Shown: positions 57,907 to 64,000 of the stretch, piece by piece
How the letters are laid out: every line of letters starts with the position of its first letter
How positions within the stretch are numbered: position 1 is the first letter of the stretch
Assembly: GCA_965216205.1 (NCBI GenBank)
Contig: OZ244139.1
Coordinates: forward strand, 2,542,001-2,606,000
Direction of reading: 5' to 3'
Length of the DNA stretch: 64,000 bases
Origin: CADEDH01 sp965216205
GTDB lineage: Bacteria > Actinomycetota > Acidimicrobiia > Acidimicrobiales > SZUA-35
Position numbers and translations under genes: made by a program
The notes under the pieces: generated by a model
Told to the model about the DNA's origin: nothing
The model's database searches: none
Seen by the model: the letters and a program-made list of their open reading frames with translations, nothing else

Positions 57907-59109
57907 ATGGCATCACGAGGGATCAAGGATCGGGTAGCGATCGTCGGGATGGGCTGCACGCCCTTCGGGGAGCACTGGGACTCGTCGGTCGACGACATGC
58001 TCATCGAGGCGGCCACCGAGGCCTACAGCTCAGCCGGCATCGAGCAGGACGCGATCGACGCGTTCTGGTTCGGAACCTCCGGATCGGGCACGTCGGGCCT
58101 CACCCTGAGCCGACCACTCAAGCTCGACTACAAGCCGGTGACCCGGGTGGAGAACATGTGCGCCACGGGCTCCGAGGCGTTCCGCAACGCCGCCTATGGG
58201 GTGGCGTCCGGCGCCTACGACCTGGTGATGGCGATCGGGGTGGAGAAGCTCAAGGACAACGGCATGTCGGGACTGACCGGCACCCAGATCCCCGACGACG
58301 GCACGAAGGCCCAGATCACGGCGCCCGCGTCGTTCTCGCTCCTCGCCCCCGCCTACGCCAAGAAGTACGGCGTCGACGACGAGGAGCTCAAGGACGTCAT
58401 GTCGCGGATCGCGTGGAAAAACCACTTCAATGGCGCCCGCAATCCTCGGGCCCAGTTCCGCAAGGAGGTGGGGAAGGACACGATCTGCAATGCCCCGCTC
58501 GTCGCCGGCCAGCTCGGGATCTTCGACTGCTCCGGGGTGAGCGATGGCTCGGCGGCGGCGATCCTGTGCCGGGCCGAGGACGCTCACGAGTACACCGACA
58601 ATCCGCTGTACGTGAAGGCGCTGGCCTTCTCGGCGGGACCCGGCGCGGGGCCGATCGATCCCGAGTACGACTACACCACCTTCAACGAGGTGGTCCGCTG
58701 CGCCGAGGACGCCTACGCCCAGGCCGGTGTCACCGACCCCCGGGCCGAGATCGCGATGGCCGAGGTGCACGACTGCTTCACGCCCACCGAACTGGTGCTG
58801 ATGGAGGACCTCGGCTTCGCCGAGCGGGGCATGGGGTGGAAGGAGGTGCTGGCCGGAACATTCGACCTCGACGGCGACCTCCCGGTGAACCCCGACGGCG
58901 GGTTGAAGAGCTTCGGTCACCCGATCGGGGCGTCTGGGCTGCGGATGCTGTTCGAGTGCTGGCTCCAGCTCCGGCGGCAGGCACCGGAGGAGCGACAGAT
59001 CAAGTCGGTGACCGAAGGCGGCAAGACGCTCGGGTTGACCCACAACCTCGGCGGCCGTCCAGGCGACTGTGTGAGCTTCGCTGCGATCGTCGGCTCCGAA
59101 CTGGGCTGA
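57907..59109 (+). CDS. Thiolase family protein (acetyl-CoA acetyltransferase / SCP-x type)
   Basis: 400 residues. Opening RVAIVGMGCTPFGEHWDSSV, active-site Cys in RVENMCATGSEAFRNAAYGV (Cys about 93), HDCFTPTELVLMEDLGF, and the second catalytic His in KSFGHPIGASGLRMLFECWL; the C-terminal stretch LGGRPGDCVSFAAIVG ends it, with the second Cys. The form matches SCP-x/archaeal-type thiolases that act in lipid or steroid side-chain breakdown, in which the DUF35 partner is usually next door; no such partner is seen here. Start ATG at 57907. Confidence 0.88.
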   Translation: MASRGIKDRVAIVGMGCTPFGEHWDSSVDDMLIEAATEAYSSAGIEQDAIDAFWFGTSGSGTSGLTLSRPLKLDYKPVTRVENMCATGSEAFRNAAYGVASGAYDLVMAIGVEKLKDNGMSGLTGTQIPDDGTKAQITAPASFSLLAPAYAKKYGVDDEELKDVMSRIAWKNHFNGARNPRAQFRKEVGKDTICNAPLVAGQLGIFDCSGVSDGSAAAILCRAEDAHEYTDNPLYVKALAFSAGPGAGPIDPEYDYTTFNEVVRCAEDAYAQAGVTDPRAEIAMAEVHDCFTPTELVLMEDLGFAERGMGWKEVLAGTFDLDGDLPVNPDGGLKSFGHPIGASGLRMLFECWLQLRRQAPEERQIKSVTEGGKTLGLTHNLGGRPGDCVSFAAIVGSELG

Positions 59110-59178
59110 GCTCGTTGCGCCGGCCGGGGCGGCCATTCGGGTTGCCCGGCCTTCCTCGATCGTGATCGCGTCGATCTA

Positions 59179-59199
59179 CGCTGGCTGGACCAACCAGCG
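59179..59199. promoter_or_regulatory. TetR-type operator-like palindrome
   Basis: A 21-base near-perfect palindrome, centred on A at 59189, with arms CGCTGGCTGG and CCAACCAGCG; nine of ten positions pair. It lies 49 bases before the GTG of the dehydrogenase gene at 59248 and just after a possible -10 (ATCTACG). No regulator gene is nearby, so the binding protein is unknown. Confidence 0.45.
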
Positions 59200-59247
59200 A
59201 CCACGTGCGCGCCCGGGCGTTGCCCGGCGCGGGAGGAGGCCCCAACC

Positions 59248-60387
59248 GTGAGCAATGGCAGCGAGACGAGCGGCCGGCGACTTCGATCGACGGTGACCGA
59301 CGAGGGCGATCTGCTCCTCACCGTCGAGCAGTTCGACGTCCCCGGCGCGTCCGGCGACGAGGTCGTCATCCGCGTCGAGGCGGCGCCGATCAACCCGTCG
59401 GACCTCGGCATGCTGCTCGCCGGCGCGGAGATCGGCTCCGCTGCCGAGGAGGCGGACGGCGTTCGGCTCTCCCTGTCACCGGCGGCTCAGGCGGCGGCCG
59501 CTGCCCGCGTCGGGAAGCCGATGATCGTCGGGAACGAGGGCGCCGGGGTGGTGGTGGCCGCTGGCGACGAGCCCGCAGCCCAGGCGTTGCTCGGCCGGAC
59601 CGTCGCCGTGCTCGCCGGTGGTATGTACGCCACGCACCGGCGAGTCAAGGCGGAGCAGTGCCTCGTGCTGGCCGACGGGACCGACCCGGTCGACGCGGCC
59701 TCGTGCTTCGTCAACCCGCTCACCGCGTTGGGGATGACCGAGACGATGCGACGGGAGGGGCACCGCGGCCTGGTCCACACGGCCGCGGCATCCAACCTCG
59801 GGCAGATGCTCAATCGGATCTGCCTCGCCGACGGGATCCCGCTCGTGAACATCGTCCGCCGAGACCAGCACGTCGATCTCCTCCGCTCCCAGGGGGCGAC
59901 CCACGTGGTCAATTCCGCTGCCGCGTCCTTCGCCGACGATCTCACCGGTGCGCTGCGCGACACCGGCGCGACCATCGCCTTCGACGCGATCGGCGGTGGC
60001 GAGCTCGCCGGCGACATCCTCCAGGCGATGGAAGCGGCAGCGACCGCCGCCGACGGCGAGTTCAACCGCTACGGATCGTCGACCCACAAACAGGTGTACA
60101 TCTACGGTGGACTCGATCGCGGTCCGACGGTGCTGCGGCGGACGTTCGGGATGGCGTGGTCGGTCGGCGGTTGGCTCCTGTTGCCATTCCTCGACGAGGT
60201 CGGCCCCGAACGGGCGGCCGAGCTCCGTCAGCGGGTCGCCGACGAGCTGACCACCACGTTCGCCAGCTCCTACACCGCCACGATCTCGCTCGACGAGATC
60301 CTCGACCTCGACCGGATGCGCTCCTACGGCCGCATGGCGACCGGCGAGAAGGTGCTCGTCACCCCGTCGGCCGGCTCCGACGGATGA
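59248..60387 (+). CDS. Zinc-binding/quinone-type MDR oxidoreductase
   Basis: 379 residues of the medium-chain reductase family without zinc-site cysteines: VVIRVEAAPINPSDLGMLLA, then KPMIVGNEGAGVVVAAGDEP, and the Rossmann block LVHTAAASNLGQMLNRICLA (in place of the usual GAxGGVG). A long insertion (about 70-95, ADGVRLSLSPAAQAAAAARV) separates the first strands. It may reduce an enone or quinone with NADPH. The GTG start has GAGGAGG upstream, and its stop overlaps the next ATG (ATGA). Confidence 0.87.
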   Translation: MSNGSETSGRRLRSTVTDEGDLLLTVEQFDVPGASGDEVVIRVEAAPINPSDLGMLLAGAEIGSAAEEADGVRLSLSPAAQAAAAARVGKPMIVGNEGAGVVVAAGDEPAAQALLGRTVAVLAGGMYATHRRVKAEQCLVLADGTDPVDAASCFVNPLTALGMTETMRREGHRGLVHTAAASNLGQMLNRICLADGIPLVNIVRRDQHVDLLRSQGATHVVNSAAASFADDLTGALRDTGATIAFDAIGGGELAGDILQAMEAAATAADGEFNRYGSSTHKQVYIYGGLDRGPTVLRRTFGMAWSVGGWLLLPFLDEVGPERAAELRQRVADELTTTFASSYTATISLDEILDLDRMRSYGRMATGEKVLVTPSAGSDG

Positions 60388-61142
60388 CCGACGGTCGGCT
60401 GGACGGACGGGTCGCGCTCGTCACCGGGGCCCAGCAGGGCATCGGCCGGGCCGTGGCCGAGGGAATGGCGGCAGCCGGTGCGGCGGTCGTGGTGAACTAC
60501 CTCGACGACGAGGCGGCTGCCCGATCGGTCGTCGCGGGCATCGACGGCGCCGGCGGTAGGGCGGTTGCGGTCGGGGGCAACGTCGGCCGCCGGGACGACT
60601 GCGAACGCCTCGTCGCCGCCGGCGACGAGCTCGGCGGGGTCGACATCCTCGTCAACAACGCCGGGATCTTCCCCCGCTTCGACTTCCTCGACCTCACCGA
60701 CGACGGCTGGAACGCGGTGCAGAACGTCAACGTCCTCGGCGGGTTCCGCTGTCTCCAGATCGTCGCCAGCCGCCTGGTCGCCGCCGGGCGGCCGGGGGCC
60801 GCGATCAACCTGGCCTCGGTGGCCTTCTTCCGGGAGTCGCGGCGCGGCGTCCACTATGCGGCCAGCAAGGGAGCGGTCATCGGCATGACCCGGGCAGCAG
60901 CCTCGGAGCTCGCCCCCCACCGAATCAGGGTCAACGCGATCGCTCCCGGCATCGTCGACACCGCCCAGCCTCGCGACGGGATGACGGAGGAGGAGATCGC
61001 GCGGGCCGGCAGCCGAGTTCCCCTCGGAGCGATCGGCAAGCCAGCCGAGATCGCCGACGTGGCCGTCTTCCTGGCCTCGGACGCCGCCCGTCACGTCACC
61101 GGGCAGACGATCCAGGTCAACGGCGGGTCGAGCTACTCCTGA
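60384..61142 (+). CDS. SDR family oxidoreductase (3-oxoacyl-ACP reductase-like)
   Basis: 252 residues, a classical SDR. Glycine motif VALVTGAQQGIGRAVAEGM, NNAGIFPRFDFLDLT, catalytic Ser in INLASVAFFRESRRG with YAASKGAVIGMTRAA (Tyr-x3-Lys), and the C-terminal GQTIQVNGGSSY. NAD(P)-dependent, probably oxidising a secondary alcohol. Coupled by a 4-base overlap to the upstream MDR dehydrogenase, so both may serve one catabolic route. Confidence 0.9.
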   Translation: MTDGRLDGRVALVTGAQQGIGRAVAEGMAAAGAAVVVNYLDDEAAARSVVAGIDGAGGRAVAVGGNVGRRDDCERLVAAGDELGGVDILVNNAGIFPRFDFLDLTDDGWNAVQNVNVLGGFRCLQIVASRLVAAGRPGAAINLASVAFFRESRRGVHYAASKGAVIGMTRAAASELAPHRIRVNAIAPGIVDTAQPRDGMTEEEIARAGSRVPLGAIGKPAEIADVAVFLASDAARHVTGQTIQVNGGSSYS

Positions 61143-61178
61143 CCTCGTGGTCGGTGCCCCGTACCGGGGCCGCCAGCG

Positions 61179-62831
61179 TCAACCGACCGCCGAGGTGCGG
61201 CAGTAGCACGAGGCGTTCACCTCGATCTCGGCCCGTGCCATGGCCAGGTCGAGCTGCCGTTTCACGTGGATCGCCTCGACCCGCTCGCCGCGGTGCACCA
61301 GGCACTCGTGGAGGCCGTGGAGGCTCCACAGGTTGTTCGGGTGCTGGGTGGCGCGGTTGAGGGTCTCGTCGAGGCCGAGATCGGCTCGGTAGACCGCTTC
61401 GGCCTCGTCGTAGCGCTCCTGCTCGAGGAGCAGCGCGCCGAGCGCGTGACGGGTGGGCTGCATCCACCCCCACGGCTCGTCGTAGGCGAGGTCGTCCTCG
61501 ATCTGCACCGCACGACGGAGATGCTCGAACGCCAACTCGTGATGGCCCTTGCGGTACTCGAGCTCGCCGTCGACCATTGCCTCGGCCACCTCGAGCAGGT
61601 CGACGACCGTGTTGTTGTGAACCCGCCTCGTCTCTGGGACCCTCACCTTCGCGTCGAGGAACAGCGCCCGTTCCCGCTCGGCGTCCTCGACGTTGCCGAG
61701 GGCCGAGTGGGCGACCGTGCGGGCGTAGCGCATGATGGCGGTCGTCGCGCAGTAGAGCTCCTGATCGTCGGGCAGGTCCTGCGCGACGATCTCCTGCCAG
61801 CGGCCGAACCGGACGAGCACGTGCTGCTTCATCGCCACGAACGCCTCCGCCGGGTCGGCGAACGGTGGCGTCTCGGTCCGGAGGAACTCCTCCGGAATGG
61901 TCTCGATCAGCTCCTCGGCCGCGTCCATCGCGGCCGAGTACTGGCCGAGGAACATCGCCCCGTAGATCACGAAGTGGAGGTTGTGGTTCCGGTACAGCGT
62001 GTACACGTTGAACGGCCCTTCGCGCGCCAGCCAGCGGCGGTCGGCTTCGACCGCCCGCCGGTTGTACAGGACGACGTCCTGATAGTTCCCGCAGAGCACG
62101 TCGATGTGGGTCGGCATGTGGATGAGGTGCCCGGCGTCGGGAACGAGCTCGCGGAGTCGATCCCCGGCCCGCATCGCGAGCTGGGGAAACGGCGACATCT
62201 CCATCAGGTGCACGTACAGATGGAGGAGGCCGGGATGGTCCCACGCCGTTGGTGAGTCGGCGAACGCTCCTTCGAGCACCGAGCGGGCCTCGTCGGTTCC
62301 GGCATCGGGCGCCGGGGCTCCGGCGTCGAGGTCCCACATGAGCCACGGCGTCTCGTTGAGGATCGCGTCGACGAACAACGCGGCCACGTCGAGGTCGTTG
62401 GGGAATCGCTCGTGGACGCGGCGCATCTCGCGGGTGAAGTCCCGGTTCCACGGGGCTTGATCGTCGATCGGCTCGGCTTGCGGGTAGCGGGCCGGTAGGG
62501 CCTCGATCAGGGACCGCTCGGCATCGGTCGCCGGGCCGCGGTTCGTCAGCGCCTGCTCGGTGGCACGGTGGGCGGTGCTGAGGATCCGGGCCTTGGTGAC
62601 CGGATCCATGATGTCCCACTGCATGTTGTAGTTCGGGCCGACCGCGATCGCGACACCCCAGTAGGCCATTGCGCACGAGCTGTCGGCCTCGACCGCCCGC
62701 TCGAAGCATGCCACGGCCTCGCCGTGGTTGAAGCCGTACAGCCAGTTGAGGCCGCGGTCGAACCAGAGCTGCGCCTCGGAGGAGTCGGTGGTGACGCTCC
62801 GCTGGTGCGATCCGAGGTCGTAGTAGGTCAT
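61179..62831 (-). CDS. Tetratricopeptide-repeat protein
   Basis: About 550 residues. TPR-like helical pairs are spread along the chain, for example LWFDRGLNWLYGFNHGEAVA with CFERAVEADSSCAMAYWGVA, then AFEHLRRAVQIEDDLAYDEP and LGALLLEQERYDEAEAVYRA. Such soluble alpha-solenoids bind other proteins; this version resembles stand-alone actinobacterial and planctomycete TPR proteins of unknown role. The ATG at 62831 (MTYYDLG) is used, an earlier ATG at 62843 lies too close to the AGGAG. No catalytic motif. Convergent with the SDR upstream of it. Confidence 0.75.
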   Translation of the reverse strand: MTYYDLGSHQRSVTTDSSEAQLWFDRGLNWLYGFNHGEAVACFERAVEADSSCAMAYWGVAIAVGPNYNMQWDIMDPVTKARILSTAHRATEQALTNRGPATDAERSLIEALPARYPQAEPIDDQAPWNRDFTREMRRVHERFPNDLDVAALFVDAILNETPWLMWDLDAGAPAPDAGTDEARSVLEGAFADSPTAWDHPGLLHLYVHLMEMSPFPQLAMRAGDRLRELVPDAGHLIHMPTHIDVLCGNYQDVVLYNRRAVEADRRWLAREGPFNVYTLYRNHNLHFVIYGAMFLGQYSAAMDAAEELIETIPEEFLRTETPPFADPAEAFVAMKQHVLVRFGRWQEIVAQDLPDDQELYCATTAIMRYARTVAHSALGNVEDAERERALFLDAKVRVPETRRVHNNTVVDLLEVAEAMVDGELEYRKGHHELAFEHLRRAVQIEDDLAYDEPWGWMQPTRHALGALLLEQERYDEAEAVYRADLGLDETLNRATQHPNNLWSLHGLHECLVHRGERVEAIHVKRQLDLAMARAEIEVNASCYCRTSAVG

Positions 62832-62911
62832 GGGCGCGATCATCTCCTGTCGGGTCGCCGGTTGACAACCGCTCCGGGCCACCACTGATCCGTGGCGAGT
62901 AGGGTGCGGCC

Positions 62912-63757
62912 ATGACGAGCCAGGACACGAAACCGGTGGCGGTGATCGTCGGTGCCACCTCGAAGTGGCAGGCGGACGGTCGGAACACGAGGCTGGTGCA
63001 TGGCACCGAGCTCGACGACAGCGACCTGCCCCCGGGGATCCGATGGGGGGTCGGCGGGGCGATCGCCCAGAGGTTCGCCGCCGAGGGGTTCGACACGGTC
63101 ATCACCACCCGGAGCGCCCCGAACGCGACCGGGCTCCAGGAGGTGATCCGTGACGCCGGCGGCGCCTGCTCGACCGTGGAGCTCGACCTCGTGTCGGAGA
63201 CCTCGATCGCCGACGCCTTCGCCACCATCCGAGCCGACCACGGCCACCCTTCGGTGGTCGTCTACAACGCCGGCTACCTCGAGGGTCGGGACCTCCCCCC
63301 GGAGATGGAGCTCCTGGAGCACATCCCGACCGACCTGTTCGACACCGCCCAGCACATCGCCTGCCGGGGTCCGTTCCTGGTGGCGAAGGAGGTGCTCCCG
63401 GCAATGCGCGAGGCAGGGTCGGGCACGTTCCTGTTCTCCAACAACTCGTCGTCGTTGCGGGGCCGGAAGCGGTACACCGGCCAGTCGCTGTACTACCCGC
63501 GGGTGCTGATGCGCACGCTGGCCCAGGTGCTCACCGAGGAGTACTCGGAGTTCGGGGTCCACGTCGCCAACGTGGTCATCGACGGGCTGATCGATTCGCC
63601 GGGCACGAGGGCGCTCCCGCTCGCCCAGGAGCGGCCGGAGGTGGTCATGAACCCGGTGTCGATCGCTGACTCGTTCTTCTACCTCCATTGCCAGGATCGA
63701 TCGACGTGGACCCACGAGCTCCAGTTGACGCCGTTCGCGACGAAACCGAGCTTCTGA
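62912..63757 (+). CDS. SDR family oxidoreductase
   Basis: 281 residues. SDR pattern is modified: the start VAVIVGATSKWQADGRNTRL has an insertion before the usual GxG, IRWGVGGAIAQRFAAEGFDT supplies the glycine turn, VVVYNAGYLEG replaces NNAG, and FLFSNNSSSLRGRKRYTGQS leads to the LYYPRVLMRTLAQVLTEEYS helix, in which the catalytic Tyr-x3-Lys is not obvious. The substrate is unknown, and catalytic competence is uncertain. Adjacent to the TPR gene (divergent, 80 bases). Confidence 0.82.
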   Translation: MTSQDTKPVAVIVGATSKWQADGRNTRLVHGTELDDSDLPPGIRWGVGGAIAQRFAAEGFDTVITTRSAPNATGLQEVIRDAGGACSTVELDLVSETSIADAFATIRADHGHPSVVVYNAGYLEGRDLPPEMELLEHIPTDLFDTAQHIACRGPFLVAKEVLPAMREAGSGTFLFSNNSSSLRGRKRYTGQSLYYPRVLMRTLAQVLTEEYSEFGVHVANVVIDGLIDSPGTRALPLAQERPEVVMNPVSIADSFFYLHCQDRSTWTHELQLTPFATKPSF

Positions 63758-64000
63758 CCGCTGGCGGCGCTTCGTCGACCTCTTGCACCGGTTTCGTCCG
63801 CTGGTGGCGGAACCACCCAACGCCCACGAGCGCGGTGACGATCGCGGCCGCGACGCCGACGCCGGCGAGGGTCGCCCTCACCCCGACCCGGTCGGCGATC
63901 CCACCCCAGATCGGTGCGAGGAGCGCCTGGGACCCGAATCCCATCATGGCCAACGACATGACCCGACCGTGGTAGGCGGGACGGGCGGTCGACATGAGCA
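63645..64000 (-). CDS. MFS transporter, 3' end only
   Basis: The gene enters from the right edge. The visible 118 codons read GRVMSLAMMGFGSQALLAPI, then WGGIADRVGVRATLAGVGVA and AIVTALVGVGWFRH, a transporter-like hydrophobic pattern with the typical GIADRxGxR loop of the last MFS helices. The last ~45 residues (from about 63645 to 63780) are hydrophilic, and their coding sequence overlaps the end of the convergent SDR gene. The substrate cannot be told. Confidence 0.7.
   Translation of the reverse strand, partial: LMSTARPAYHGRVMSLAMMGFGSQALLAPIWGGIADRVGVRATLAGVGVAAAIVTALVGVGWFRHQRTKPVQEVDEAPPAVRSSVSSRTASTGARGSTSIDPGNGGRRTSQRSTPGS

Overview
The window is high-G+C DNA (judged by eye, roughly two-thirds G+C) packed with about 56 protein-coding genes, many joined by 4-base ATGA/GTGA start-stop overlaps, with very short intergenic gaps and no rRNA, tRNA, CRISPR array or insertion sequence that I could find. 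Family content points to an actinobacterium, most likely of the Acidimicrobiia type (inference): probable F420-dependent luciferase-like and DDN-type enzymes, a mycothiol-dependent maleylpyruvate isomerase family protein, actinobacterial-type double universal stress proteins, a heliorhodopsin, and many SDR, CaiB, M20 and enolase-superfamily catabolic genes. This is a chromosomal, heterotrophic gene set, not a phage or plasmid.

Bases 1-8400 are a dormancy/stress island: two double-domain universal stress proteins, a DUF302 protein, an RNA cyclic phosphodiesterase (ThpR), an avidin-family protein, a two-CBS protein, small membrane proteins, a multi-domain ribosome hibernation factor and a membrane-anchored beta-helix protein. 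Eight copies of a 14-bp palindrome with consensus GGGACCTTGGNCCC (each followed by TG) sit in front of these genes. The architecture resembles the mycobacterial DosR box (GGGACTWWAGTCCC), and the gene content resembles a DosR regulon. One copy has no protein gene behind it but is followed by a 12-bp stem, possibly a small RNA.

Bases 8400-18900 hold catabolic and housekeeping genes. The most striking is a rhodanese whose catalytic cysteine codon is TGA. It is followed at the correct distance by a bacterial-SECIS-like hairpin with a GGUC loop, and translation continues in frame through conserved rhodanese sequence, so I annotate it as a selenoprotein. Next come a mycothiol-dependent isomerase family protein, two divergent M20 hydrolases, a phytanoyl-CoA dioxygenase family protein, a DUF6855-like protein divergent from an HTH regulator with an operator-like inverted repeat between them, an MBL hydrolase, a cyclopropane fatty acid synthase and an M81 peptidase.

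Bases 18898-28223 are one long leftward run of overlapping genes for aromatic degradation: a gentisate dioxygenase-like cupin, a fumarylpyruvate hydrolase-like FAH protein, a class II aldolase/decarboxylase, ring-hydroxylating dioxygenase alpha and beta subunits, a diol dehydrogenase, an SRPBCC protein, an SDR, a heliorhodopsin, another SRPBCC protein and a 4-hydroxybenzoate hydroxylase. The heliorhodopsin is translationally coupled to the SDR.

Bases 28390-33000 hold a bacterial eRF1-like (Rv2629-type) protein coupled to a DNA photolyase, an intergenic repeat region and glycerol-3-phosphate dehydrogenase. Bases 32964-44479 are a sugar uptake and use locus: a GH13 alpha-glucosidase, a Gfo/Idh/MocA dehydrogenase, a luciferase-like monooxygenase, an aldo/keto reductase and a LacI regulator, then a divergent ABC transporter (ATPase, lipoprotein, two permeases). 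Two exact LacI-family operator matches (TGNAANCGNTTNCA) lie in its control regions. Bases 44476-64000 contain miscellaneous catabolic genes (TPP-dependent decarboxylase-like enzyme, hydroxyacid dehydrogenase, thioesterase, alcohol dehydrogenases, fused double CaiB CoA-transferase, enolase-superfamily dehydratase, thiolase, SDRs), a ferritin-like protein and a TPR protein. The window ends inside an MFS transporter gene.
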